The translations under genes were made by a program, and so were the position numbers. DNA of 24,892 bases from a virus, in IMG/VR virus record IMGVR_UViG_3300029448_007835, positions 1 through 24,892 of that record. One strand, written 5' to 3'. Shown in pieces: positions 14,005 to 20,878 of the stretch (positions are counted from its first letter, which is position 1; each line of letters starts with the position of its first letter). Under the pieces are notes generated by a model. That model was given only the letters and a program-made list of their open reading frames with translations. It searched no databases and was not told where the DNA came from.

Positions 14005-14520
14005 CTAACCATAATAACAAGCTTCCCAAAGCATATAACCAAGCTCAATATCGAAATCAGAAAATCCTTTCATCCCTTCGAGCACCGACATGTATTTAGC
14101 CACTGCCATAATAGAAGGATTATCAACATCAATAATATATTTGTTTGGATTAACCCCAACCTCACCAGAGACGAATTTCACATAACGCTCAGAGTCATTC
14201 TCGCTCGGTGGTGCCCACTTATAGATAGCCTCCTTTAGAGTGAGTCCAGAATACAGACGATACAAAAGGTCAAACATAGCGGCATATCCCCAGATTGGAG
14301 AAGAAAAAGATTCATACGTTGCATCAACATTCGTCTCTCCAAAATAGTTTACCAGTGTTTTTCGAATGTTTCCTGGATTATTATTGCGAGTAGGAAGATT
14401 TTTTGATATGTGTGTATAATCACGTGCTTCGACAGTTATCTCAGTACAATTAAGATAGGTCTGCGCCTGAGATACAGATGCAGACCCAATAAAAAGTAAC
14501 AGAATAAAAATATATCGCAT
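14005..14520 (-). CDS. Secreted peptidoglycan-degrading (lysis-type) enzyme
   Basis: 171 residues. The first 20 (MRYIFILLLFIGSASVSQAQ) form a Sec signal peptide with an AxA-like cleavage site. The mature part has NLPTRNNNPGNIRK (~41-54), then GYAAMFDLLYRLYSGLTLKEAIYKWAPPSENDSERYV, a pattern known from phage muramidase or transglycosylase-like proteins of the PRD1 P5 / 'NNPGNIR' type. It would act in the periplasm on the cell wall, as an exported endolysin or virion-associated enzyme. The exact bond cut is not visible from sequence. It is the last gene of the cassette read from the promoter at 15147-15174, and a late promoter for the next gene starts right after its stop. Confidence 0.65.
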   Translation of the reverse strand: MRYIFILLLFIGSASVSQAQTYLNCTEITVEARDYTHISKNLPTRNNNPGNIRKTLVNYFGETNVDATYESFSSPIWGYAAMFDLLYRLYSGLTLKEAIYKWAPPSENDSERYVKFVSGEVGVNPNKYIIDVDNPSIMAVAKYMSVLEGMKGFSDFDIELGYMLWEACYYG

Positions 14521-14528
14521 AATTTTAT

Positions 14529-14762
14529 TTAGTTTACTGTGACTTCCATCCGACGAATCTCGTACTTATCGAGAATAAAGTTTTCATACCAACTCTCTTC
14601 CTCGACCATACCCTTACCAGTTTCCCAGTCGGTGGTATCTTCTACCAGCCGATCGAACTGATCAAGAATGTACTCACGAGCATCTTCGATAGTGTCGAAT
14701 ATGCCACACTGGACGTTGTTAGCAAGCTGGTTTTCGGTAAAGTTGTAGATTACTTCAAACAT
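14529..14762 (-). CDS. Small acidic protein of unknown function
   Basis: 77 residues: FEVIYNFTENQLANNVQCGIFDTIEDAREYILDQF followed by an acidic Trp-rich segment and a C-terminal YEIRRMEVTVN. It looks like a compact alpha/beta protein. No motif was recognised and no signal or membrane segment is visible. AAGGA precedes the ATG. It lies 10 bases after the preceding gene and 8 before the lysis-type gene, so all three share a transcript. GC content appears higher than in the glycan genes. Confidence 0.6.
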   Translation of the reverse strand: MFEVIYNFTENQLANNVQCGIFDTIEDAREYILDQFDRLVEDTTDWETGKGMVEEESWYENFILDKYEIRRMEVTVN

Positions 14763-14772
14763 TATGCATTCC

Positions 14773-15117
14773 TTATGCTGCGAGTTGTTCGAAGCCGAAA
14801 GTATCGACTACGAAAGCTTGATCGTTTTCATCTACGATAATATCGCCTACGGAGACGGAGGAGAAGGTATCGTGTGCCTTAACATCTTTGAGATGATCAT
14901 GAGGAAAGTTACCCTTATAGAATGCATCATCAAGATCAACACCATTGATGGTCAGGACGTGATCGTAGTAACCAAGGTCCATAGCCTTAGTGGCGTTTGG
15001 AACGACGTCCTTACCAAACATATCACTTTTAAGCACGTGCTTACGAAGCTCAATACCGCTGTTGACCATTTCTCTTTCAGCTTCGGAGAGTTGAATCTGG
15101 AGAACTTTGAACTGCAT
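14773..15117 (-). CDS. Conserved marine-phage-type protein of unknown function
   Basis: 114 residues: MQFKVLQIQLSEAEREMVN, then KATKAMDLGYYDHVLTINGVDLDD-type sequence, and a C-terminal SVGDIIVDENDQAFVVDTFGFEQL. The end motif (VGDII, VVD-FGF) is one I associate with small early proteins of marine T4-type phages, with no known role. The ribosome site AAAGGAAA and the leader just before the ATG closely resemble those of the DUF932 gene upstream. It is first in its cassette, behind a stem-loop/promoter module. Confidence 0.6.
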   Translation of the reverse strand: MQFKVLQIQLSEAEREMVNSGIELRKHVLKSDMFGKDVVPNATKAMDLGYYDHVLTINGVDLDDAFYKGNFPHDHLKDVKAHDTFSSVSVGDIIVDENDQAFVVDTFGFEQLAA

Positions 15118-15144
15118 TTCGATTTCCTTTCTTTCTTACACATA

Positions 15145-15186
15145 TGAATATAGGACTTTTTGCAGGAATGTAAAGTCCTATATTCA
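15145..15186 (-). promoter_or_regulatory. Stem-loop with embedded promoter (PeSL-like) before the 14773-15117 gene
   Basis: A perfect 15-bp stem (15145-15159 with 15172-15186) and 12-base loop. The minus strand has TTTACA (15174-15169), 16 bases and TATATT (15152-15147), so both promoter boxes lie in the hairpin. This matches the promoter-early stem-loop elements known from T4-type phages. No T run follows on the minus strand, so termination would be weak there; a T run follows on the plus side. Confidence 0.65.
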
Positions 15187-15188
15187 AT

Positions 15189-15210
15189 TTTTTTTCAACT
15201 ATCGTGTAAA
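15189..15210. repeat. 22-bp direct repeat, copy 1
   Basis: A T run followed by CAACTATCGTGTAAA, identical to 16657-16678. It lies directly after the DUF932 stop codon (in the minus direction), just upstream of the stem-loop/promoter module. Confidence 0.85.
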
Positions 15211-15213
15211 ATT

Positions 15214-16158
15214 TTACATATTTACTGCCAGTTCCAGAGCCTTCTTCTTCACGTTCTGATTGTAACCATACCAAGAAGACTGAAGACGGGTATCGCTGTT
15301 GCGACCCAGAGTATGATCAGTCATGTAAGTAACAGTGTTAAACAGCTGCCAGAAGGTACCTTCACCAAGCTCTGCACCAGCTTGGGTGTGCATGACCTCT
15401 TGAGCCTCACGAGCCTTGTTAGAGTCACGATCAGAAGCAGAGGGGAAGACTTCGTTAAAGTAGTTGATCATTTGATCAACCGTATAGCTTTTCTGAGAGA
15501 GGTGTTCAGCTGCTTCCTTGTAGGTCTCCAGCTTCTGCTGAGCCATACCCAGAGCAGCATGAGCATCTTCAGCGTTAAATGGGCGCTGGTGACCGACACG
15601 TACATACTGATCTACGTTCTGGTTCAGGGAGAGAGTCAGAGTGTTGTTACACACTACACGGATCGGAGTGAATCGAACGTCGATAGACTTGCCGTACTGG
15701 TGTGGATTAGAGAACAGCAGGTAAGACTCAACAGAGTCTTCACCCTGTGCAGTCTTAATAGTGAAGCCATCGTTGACTTTGGCCAGAGCCCAGATCATCT
15801 TGCCGTCCTTGAGGGAACCAGCAGTATGCATCTTCATATCACCAGCATCAACAAACTCACGGAAGAACTCAAATGCTTCTGCGTTCTGTACAGGGTTCCA
15901 GTCAGAACCAACAATGTCCATGACCTTGTTATCAGAGGAGCGTACCAGAGCAGTCTTGCCCGGAACTTCACCCATCTCACCAAGATCATCCATGTAGTAC
16001 ATAGGCTGCTTGGTCACAGACCAGTTGAGTCCAGCAGCTTCCATCATACCATCAGTGCTAATGTCATCAGACACTTCAGTGCCCAGACCATGCCAAGGAG
16101 TCTTGCCAGCATAAGCCATCTGAGCAACACCGTTTACCATTTCAATTTCGTGAGCCAT
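15214..16158 (-). CDS. DUF932 / phage-plasmid-like protein (TIGR03299 type)
   Basis: 314 residues. MAHEIEMVNGVAQMAYAGKTPWHGLG near the N-terminus, IVGSDWNPVQNAEAFEFF (~82-99), DVRFTPIRVVCNNTLTLSL (~160-178) and a long helical C-terminal part with YFNEVFPSASDRDS are the hallmarks of DUF932 proteins found on phages and plasmids. The molecular function is not established; some plasmid and phage members have been linked to antirestriction (DarB-like annotation), but nothing here proves that. The leader has GAAAGGAAATC before the ATG, and a strong early-type promoter lies at 16192-16220. Composition is more GC-rich than the glycan genes. A long antisense frame opposite it is a shadow. Confidence 0.85.
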   Translation of the reverse strand: MAHEIEMVNGVAQMAYAGKTPWHGLGTEVSDDISTDGMMEAAGLNWSVTKQPMYYMDDLGEMGEVPGKTALVRSSDNKVMDIVGSDWNPVQNAEAFEFFREFVDAGDMKMHTAGSLKDGKMIWALAKVNDGFTIKTAQGEDSVESYLLFSNPHQYGKSIDVRFTPIRVVCNNTLTLSLNQNVDQYVRVGHQRPFNAEDAHAALGMAQQKLETYKEAAEHLSQKSYTVDQMINYFNEVFPSASDRDSNKAREAQEVMHTQAGAELGEGTFWQLFNTVTYMTDHTLGRNSDTRLQSSWYGYNQNVKKKALELAVNM

Positions 16159-16191
16159 TTTGATTTCCTTTCATATCAAACTCATGTTTTT

Positions 16192-16224
16192 AATATAAGG
16201 GTTGACACTATAAATGTCAACCCC
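16192..16224 (-). promoter_or_regulatory. Stem-loop with embedded promoter (PeSL-like) before the DUF932 gene
   Basis: A 9-bp perfect stem GGGTTGACA/TGTCAACCC (16199-16207, 16215-16223) with a 7-base loop. On the minus strand TTGACA (16220-16215), a 17-base spacer and TATATT (16197-16192), so the -35 is in one arm and the -10 just beyond the hairpin. It can both end the upstream transcript and start the DUF932 one, and the inverted repeat could also bind a regulator. Confidence 0.8.
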
Positions 16225-16248
16225 TATTTTTAAAAAATTTCAACTTTT

Positions 16249-16581
16249 TTAGTTTTTAAACCCCAGCAATGGTCCTAAGTGCCCCAGAGTTGTAGGGGTA
16301 GCAGGATCAGCTTTGACTGGTCGTAGGTAACTTGGGCCAACTCTCCAACGTTCAAAAGGACTAGTCCGAACAGAGATCGTCTTGCGATTGATCTTTTCGA
16401 TCTTACCACGCTCAACATTACCTTTCTTAGTAGTAAACTCGACGATTTGGCCTACAGTAAATTTAGTTGAAATGCCCTTTAGAAGAACACGACGTCGAAC
16501 ATTGATCTCTTTAAGCAATAAGTTAAGAGTGTCCCAATCAGCGTTATGAATATCTTTAAGGAGTTTTTCGTTAATGACCAT
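16249..16581 (-). CDS. Small basic protein with SH3/KOW-like segment, function unknown
   Basis: 110 residues. The N-terminal helix (NEKLLKDIHNADWDTLNLLLKEINVRRR) is followed by TKFTVGQIVEFTTKKGNVERGKIEKINRKTISVRT (~38-73), which reads like a small beta-barrel of the KOW/SH3 kind used for nucleic-acid binding. The tail is Pro/Gly-rich. GAAAGG lies before the ATG at 16581. It is a one-gene cassette: its own terminator/promoter hairpin lies upstream and another downstream. A nucleic-acid-binding role is inferred only from the basic barrel-like segment. Confidence 0.6.
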   Translation of the reverse strand: MVINEKLLKDIHNADWDTLNLLLKEINVRRRVLLKGISTKFTVGQIVEFTTKKGNVERGKIEKINRKTISVRTSPFERWRVGPSYLRPVKADPATPTTLGHLGPLLGFKN

Positions 16582-16613
16582 ATGAGAACCTTTCGTTTTT
16601 AACTCATAAATAC

Positions 16614-16645
16614 AATATAATAAAAAAGGGTCGCAAAAGCAACCC
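16614..16645 (-). promoter_or_regulatory. Terminator-promoter hairpin (PeSL-like) before the 16249-16581 gene
   Basis: On the minus strand a GGGTTGC-TTTT-GCGACCC hairpin (16645-16628, with one G-U pair) is followed by six T, an intrinsic terminator for the gene at 16682. The same bases hold a promoter: TTGCTT (16642-16637), 17 bases and TATATT (16619-16614). The start would be near 16607. Confidence 0.75.
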
Positions 16646-16656
16646 CTTTTTTTAAC

Positions 16657-16678
16657 TTTTTTTCAACTATCGTGTAAA
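16657..16678. repeat. 22-bp direct repeat, copy 2
   Basis: Identical to 15189-15210 (T run then CAACTATCGTGTAAA). It lies directly after the stop of the 16682-17008 gene in the minus direction. A shorter related stretch (TTTCAACTTTTTT) lies near 16238-16250. Confidence 0.85.
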
Positions 16679-16681
16679 GTT

Positions 16682-17008
16682 TTAGGTATCTAATGGCCAG
16701 CCGAACACATCGAAGCGCCGACCATCCCTTAGTTCATAGTAAGGTTTACCATTTTTAGGTTGAGTGAGTTTAAGGACACCATTGAATGACATCTCACCAT
16801 CAGCCTCGATAACTTTATGCCAATCCTTATTCAAGGATCCATACATCCTTGCAGTCAATCCTTTCTTTTTGGGATTGTAGTTTGACCAGACGATATGTCC
16901 TTTCTGAAACTGAAGATTTTCTGTTGATTCAATATCATCTGGACGAGTCATACCCCCATCATGTTTTTTAGGTTTATTTTTTGATCCTTTTGGACGACCA
17001 CGTGGCAT
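16682..17008 (-). CDS. Small AT-hook-like basic protein, function unknown
   Basis: 108 residues. The start MPRGRPKGSKNKPKKH contains an RGRPKGS AT-hook-like core typical of minor-groove DNA binding. The remainder (FQKGHIVWSNYNPKKKGLTARMYG, then VLKLTQPKNGKPYYELRDGRRFDVFG) looks like a small beta-rich domain. AAGGAG precedes the ATG with ideal spacing. The start overlaps the stop of the 17008-17205 gene (TAATG). It ends at the terminator-promoter hairpin 16614-16645. DNA binding is likely from the motif; the target and role are unknown. Confidence 0.6.
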   Translation of the reverse strand: MPRGRPKGSKNKPKKHDGGMTRPDDIESTENLQFQKGHIVWSNYNPKKKGLTARMYGSLNKDWHKVIEADGEMSFNGVLKLTQPKNGKPYYELRDGRRFDVFGWPLDT

Positions 17009-17205
17009 TATAGTTCTCCTTCGTTTTGAACGATAATATTATCATTGCCTCGCTCAGCAAGAATTTGTTTAATCACCTCGAGACGAACTTGACGTCGAGG
17101 ATAAATCGATCCACCGCCAAACTCAATAATGTGAGCAGTTTCAGCGAGCTCTTTAGTAGAGCGATTTTCGTAAAGGCGACGTTCACCTGCGTACCAGTTA
17201 TTCAT
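17008..17205 (-). CDS. Small protein of unknown function
   Basis: 65 residues: MNNWYAGERRLYENRSTKELAETAHIIEFG, a basic middle (YPRRQVRLEVIKQILAERG) and a short tail. It is probably helical; no known motif. AAGGA upstream of the ATG is a good ribosome site, and TAATG coupling to the AT-hook-like gene supports translation. It is separated from the KdsB-like gene by 11 bases with no room for a promoter, so it may be read through from the glycan cassette. Confidence 0.55.
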   Translation of the reverse strand: MNNWYAGERRLYENRSTKELAETAHIIEFGGGSIYPRRQVRLEVIKQILAERGNDNIIVQNEGEL

Positions 17206-17216
17206 TAGATTAGTCC

Positions 17217-17981
17217 TTACTCTTTAGTAACAAGATGACTATACTCTAAAAATAATGGGTCGTCAACCATTTTTTTACAAATAATTTCATATTGTTCTGG
17301 AACATCAACAGGAGTGTATTCTCGTTCTAGTTCAAAAGTTTTGATATTTAATCCCATATCGATTGCTCGAAGATGTTCGATACCTTCAATCTTTTCAAGG
17401 TCAGTTTCAGGCTCAGCTTCAAACTCATACAAAGCATCTGCTCTAAATGACTGAATACTCAAAGTCTTTTTGTACGGAATCTTTTTTCTAAAGTTTGATG
17501 GAATCGGATTTCTAGAAATAAGTAAAATATTATCATAAGAATCTGTCACGATATGACCGGATAAAAGATCTGTTCTCGGCTCTTCCATTTTAATGTGAGG
17601 AAGTATAATGTCCACGTCAGAGTTTTTCTTATGATAATTTGCGAGCGCAATTAAATCTTCAGGATTGACCATAGGATCGTCTCCCTGCACGTTCACTACG
17701 ATGTCTGATCCAGATAATCCTAGTTTATCTGCTGCTTGTGCGATTCGCTCAGTGCCGTTCACAGGGAGTTGATCAGTCTCGATATATTCAATACCTAATC
17801 GCTCACACTCCTCCATAATCTCAGTATTATGTGTGCAAACGAAAACGTTATCATTATCTCCCACTGCCATCAGAGTGCGGAAATATACATGAGCAAACAT
17901 TGGAAGTCCACAAATATCCAGCAAAGGTTTATTTGGATACCGAGTGCTTTCTAATCTACAAGGAATTAAATACGTTATCAT
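17217..17981 (-). CDS. kdsB: 3-deoxy-manno-octulosonate cytidylyltransferase-like (CMP-Kdo synthetase)
   Basis: 254 residues, the usual KdsB length. The signature RLESTRYPNKPL (~9-20) and PMFAHVYFRT (~27-36) form the nucleotide-binding start; NVQGDDPMVNPEDL (~97-110) is the cytidylyltransferase metal loop (QGDEP in most members, Asp for Glu here); GIEHLRAIDMG and a C-terminal TPVDVPEQYE complete the family. It activates Kdo or a related 3-deoxy or nonulosonic-type sugar acid as the CMP form for transfer to lipopolysaccharide, capsule or a protein. No kdsA or kdsD is in the window, so the sugar acid must come from the host or from genes elsewhere. The start forms ATGA with the radical SAM stop. 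Confidence 0.85.
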   Translation of the reverse strand: MITYLIPCRLESTRYPNKPLLDICGLPMFAHVYFRTLMAVGDNDNVFVCTHNTEIMEECERLGIEYIETDQLPVNGTERIAQAADKLGLSGSDIVVNVQGDDPMVNPEDLIALANYHKKNSDVDIILPHIKMEEPRTDLLSGHIVTDSYDNILLISRNPIPSNFRKKIPYKKTLSIQSFRADALYEFEAEPETDLEKIEGIEHLRAIDMGLNIKTFELEREYTPVDVPEQYEIICKKMVDDPLFLEYSHLVTKE

Positions 17982-19627
17982 GATGCCGCTGCCATAACCT
18001 CAAATCTAAATGAAGAACTTTCATCGTGTTTAGCACAGCCTTTTGACCATGCTTTTATACCAGATGGTTCAGTATACTTCGATTTAATTTTTTTGTCAAT
18101 CCTTTTAATTCTAGTTTTACCACCTTCTTGGTATTTCGACCAATGCAAGCTTTTATACTCATCCAACAATTGCTGATACTTTGTTTTATCATTCAGCGAA
18201 GCTTTAATCTCATCCCAACGTGACTCATCAAAGAATGCCAGGAGAGAAAAGATTTTTTGATAATCATAAACTTCATTAGATTGAACATAAGGCTTTGGCA
18301 TGTTAAGAACATAATTTCCTAACAATCCACCCTCAAGATCATCTGTAAAATCTTTATCTACAAATCCTGCATTTTCGGCCATAGTTCGGAGACCTGTTCC
18401 AACATATGGAACAAATGTTGATATCGTCACTCCATCATATCCTCTAGCACGATGTACTAATCTCGCTGTATCCTCAATCATTGATGGTGTCTCATATGGC
18501 ATACCAATAATGGCATTTAAAGAATATGGAATATCTGATTCATTAATATATTCAAAATATTCATGATACACTTCTTGTTTTACATTTCTTGAAAGAACCT
18601 CTTTTCGATACTGTTCATTTCCCGATTCGAGGCCAAATGTCATGCGATAAATTCCTGCATGATTCATCATGTCTAAAACTTCGGGAGAACAATTTTCTAC
18701 ACGTGTATTCATCCAAAAAGGAACTTTATACTTGGACCACATATTAGAAAATTCTTCAAGTTCTTTCTTGGGACGAGCTAAGAAAGAATCGTCAATGAAT
18801 AATATTAAATCCGGAGAGTATGATTCCAAATAATGCTGCAGCTCTTTCTCGATAACATCTGCACTTTTTCTGCGCATAAAGTTACCTTGATTATTCTCTT
18901 TAGAAAACGCTCTTTGTGAAGGTGAATTGCAATAAGTACAATTGTATGGACATCCCCTATAAGTTTCCATAGGAATCGCAGTCCTGAAAGACCTCCCACC
19001 CATTGGGCGAATCCAACGATTTTGATCAAACAAAGAAAAATCTGGCATAACCTCAGAGAGATTACAAAGTTCTTGCTCTGGATTTACATGCGCATGATCA
19101 TCAAACCGATATGTTGTTCCAGGAATATCATGTAATGGTTTATTTTCTTTGAGGCGTTGAATGGCGTCTCGGACAACACCTTCTCCTTCATGATGACAAA
19201 TCTGATCTACGGCATCATGTTTTAAAAGAAACCTTTTACCATCTCTAGCAAAAACTCCACCTACAATGTTTGGAATATTTTTTTCTCGAATAGATTCGAG
19301 CATTTCAATACCTTGAGTATAAACATTCTCAGTCAAAGACATTAAAATTAAATCTGGTTTAAATGATTCAACCTTTTCTTTGAAATCAGGAATGACATTC
19401 TTTGGATCTCTAGTTGTCAGAATCTTCTTGCTGTCTTCATATCCACCATTGTTGGCTCCAACATTAGCCATTTCAATGTGTCTATTTATAAACTGATTTG
19501 TATAGTATGTGGTCTCAAAAATATCTACTTCACATTCTTGCTCTTTTGCAATAGCTGTAAAGATACCCACACTGATTGCCGGAGAAAACATTAGCGGCAA
19601 ATTTGGATATGCTATTAAGATTTTCAT
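17978..19627 (-). CDS. B12-binding-type radical SAM enzyme
   Basis: 549 residues. Residues 1-~165 form a Rossmann-like cobalamin-binding-type domain (MKILIAYPNL, PDLILMSLTE, IVGGVFA, HHEGEGVV), without the classical DxHxxG, as in many B12 radical SAM enzymes. The radical SAM core follows: YRGCPYNCTYCNSP with cluster Cys ~226, 230 and 233, LILFIDDSFLA, MTFGLESGNEQ and NAIIGMPYETPSM. A ~120-residue C-terminal domain is Lys/Trp-rich. Such enzymes methylate unreactive carbons or rearrange substrates; the substrate is unknown. It lies between the KdsB-like gene and a GT42-like gene, so a sugar or lipid substrate is plausible but unproven. The start overlaps its upstream neighbour by ATGA. Confidence 0.82.
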   Translation of the reverse strand: MKILIAYPNLPLMFSPAISVGIFTAIAKEQECEVDIFETTYYTNQFINRHIEMANVGANNGGYEDSKKILTTRDPKNVIPDFKEKVESFKPDLILMSLTENVYTQGIEMLESIREKNIPNIVGGVFARDGKRFLLKHDAVDQICHHEGEGVVRDAIQRLKENKPLHDIPGTTYRFDDHAHVNPEQELCNLSEVMPDFSLFDQNRWIRPMGGRSFRTAIPMETYRGCPYNCTYCNSPSQRAFSKENNQGNFMRRKSADVIEKELQHYLESYSPDLILFIDDSFLARPKKELEEFSNMWSKYKVPFWMNTRVENCSPEVLDMMNHAGIYRMTFGLESGNEQYRKEVLSRNVKQEVYHEYFEYINESDIPYSLNAIIGMPYETPSMIEDTARLVHRARGYDGVTISTFVPYVGTGLRTMAENAGFVDKDFTDDLEGGLLGNYVLNMPKPYVQSNEVYDYQKIFSLLAFFDESRWDEIKASLNDKTKYQQLLDEYKSLHWSKYQEGGKTRIKRIDKKIKSKYTEPSGIKAWSKGCAKHDESSSFRFEVMAAAS

Positions 19628-20232
19628 TTGTGAACAATAACCTCTACGTTATCTGGTTTCTTAACTTTCATATTACTATGCTTATGATGAACGATAAACT
19701 GAATATTATTAAACTCATTAAATATACCATGAGTAATTGATCGCCATGTCTGCGACAGTCGTTGTGTATTCATTCCGCCTCTATCAGAGCAAAGATAAAA
19801 GTCTGTTCTTGAACGAATATCAAAGTCCATTAATGAATCAAACCCCCAGATATGCACTTCCTCTGGCTTAATTTTATTACATGTGTAGTGTAGAGCAAAA
19901 TGTCCACAATTAAAATTAGTATAACCTTGCCCACCATTACCTGCATATTTAGGCAAAGTAGTATAAAACTCTTTTACCTGTGCCATATGCTTTAATCTAA
20001 AGTCGCTATGATTCTCCATATACATCTTTGGACGCATACCTAACACCCAAGTATATGGGTTTTCTAACGATCCCTCATAAAGAGCTTTCATCATCTTGAA
20101 ATCTACCATACAAGATAAAGCAATATTCGGAATTTCAAAAGGAGGTAAGTTACAACAAATCTTCATTCCTTTTTGAGGAGTGTAAAGATTAGATGCATGA
20201 CCATTACCAATAACATGAGCAACTCTAGGCAT
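19624..20232 (-). CDS. GT42/DUF115-like protein (possible glycosyltransferase)
   Basis: 202 residues from the ATG at 20232; a TTG six bases upstream is less likely. The start MPRVAHVIGNGHASNLY carries the GNG loop seen in DUF115 and family-42 sialyltransferase-type proteins (usually GNGPS). FNCGHFALHYTCNKIKPEEVHIWGFDSLMD (~108-138) parallels their SG-x-A ... I-x-L-x-GFD segment. CMP-sugar use would suit the KdsB-like enzyme two genes away. It is smaller than GT42 enzymes (about 250-430), so it may be a divergent or minimal form. It overlaps the GT8-like gene upstream by 8 bases. Confidence 0.5.
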   Translation of the reverse strand: MPRVAHVIGNGHASNLYTPQKGMKICCNLPPFEIPNIALSCMVDFKMMKALYEGSLENPYTWVLGMRPKMYMENHSDFRLKHMAQVKEFYTTLPKYAGNGGQGYTNFNCGHFALHYTCNKIKPEEVHIWGFDSLMDFDIRSRTDFYLCSDRGGMNTQRLSQTWRSITHGIFNEFNNIQFIVHHKHSNMKVKKPDNVEVIVHK

Positions 20233-20878
20233 TTTCAATCATCTTTCTTATCTGCGCTTTACCTTTAAAACCTGTCCAATGAATAATTTTTTTCTTTGAA
20301 GAGTCCTGACCATCTAGAAGCTGAATACGTAGCCAGTTGTAAATATTAGGCAAGTCTTCAATATATATTCGCTTCTTTAATGGATCGCCTCTTAACATTA
20401 AGTGTAAGACCTCTTGATCTCCAACAGTCGGACTTTCATTAATCTGAGTTCTCCAATCTCTTAAGATTTTGGGCGTACCCTCAAATAAAACGACTCCAGA
20501 GTTATGCCATGTCTCTCCTCTGCGTTTTGACCAGGGTAAGTCTTCAACCATTCCCAGTTTATTTTCCTGACAGTAGTTAAAAATCGTTGAAATACTCCGT
20601 AACACCTGACAATCAGTGTCAATCCAACAAGTTTTCTTTGAGAACTTTGATGCACGAATCATAGCCTCTGGTTTCAAAAACCAGTTTTTATCTTCTCGTC
20701 CAGTTAGCGTGATGACCTTGGCAAAATTTTTTTCAGCATATTCTCGAATCTGTTTACTAACACCAAAGTCAGCAAAAATAACTGGAATAGTATTATGCTT
20801 TGAATATTCAGTAAACCACCACTTCAACATCCATTCTGTGTTATCATCACAGCCTGTCAGGAAAGCTTTATCGAACAT
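20225..20878 (-). CDS. Family 8-like glycosyltransferase
   Basis: 217 residues. MFDKAFLTGCDDNTEWMLKWWFTEY, a lysine-rich linker (NWFLKPEAMIRA) and CWIDTDCQVL, with the metal-binding DTD at ~87-89, then ETWHNSGVVLFEG (~122-134), GDQEVLHLML and a C-terminal KKKIIHWTGFKGK follow the GT8/GT-A fold order: DxD, NSGV loop, D-Q pair and HxxG-type end. It would transfer a hexose or similar sugar from a nucleotide donor. It is cytoplasmic by sequence and overlaps the neighbouring GT25 gene by 11 bases. The acceptor is unknown. Confidence 0.7.
   Translation of the reverse strand: MFDKAFLTGCDDNTEWMLKWWFTEYSKHNTIPVIFADFGVSKQIREYAEKNFAKVITLTGREDKNWFLKPEAMIRASKFSKKTCWIDTDCQVLRSISTIFNYCQENKLGMVEDLPWSKRRGETWHNSGVVLFEGTPKILRDWRTQINESPTVGDQEVLHLMLRGDPLKKRIYIEDLPNIYNWLRIQLLDGQDSSKKKIIHWTGFKGKAQIRKMIENA

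Noticed and set aside
16209-16216. TATAAATG in the loop of the hairpin before DUF932, similar to a late promoter
   Set aside because: It differs at the last base, points to the plus strand where no gene follows, and is explained by the hairpin loop.
15160-16233. A 357-codon plus-strand open frame opposite the DUF932 gene
   Set aside because: The minus-strand DUF932 protein has clear family motifs, a ribosome site and a promoter; the plus-strand frame has no recognisable motif and arises from the codon bias of the real gene.
15118-17216. Possible tRNA or other structured RNA genes in the early intergenic gaps
   Set aside because: The hairpins there are simple stem-loops with promoter or terminator features; no cloverleaf or T-loop consensus was seen.
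19483-19490. An exact minus-strand TATAAATA inside the B12-type radical SAM gene
   Set aside because: It lies within coding sequence about 140 bases after the start codon and no gene begins soon downstream; chance occurrence in AT-rich sequence is likely, though an internal late start cannot be excluded.
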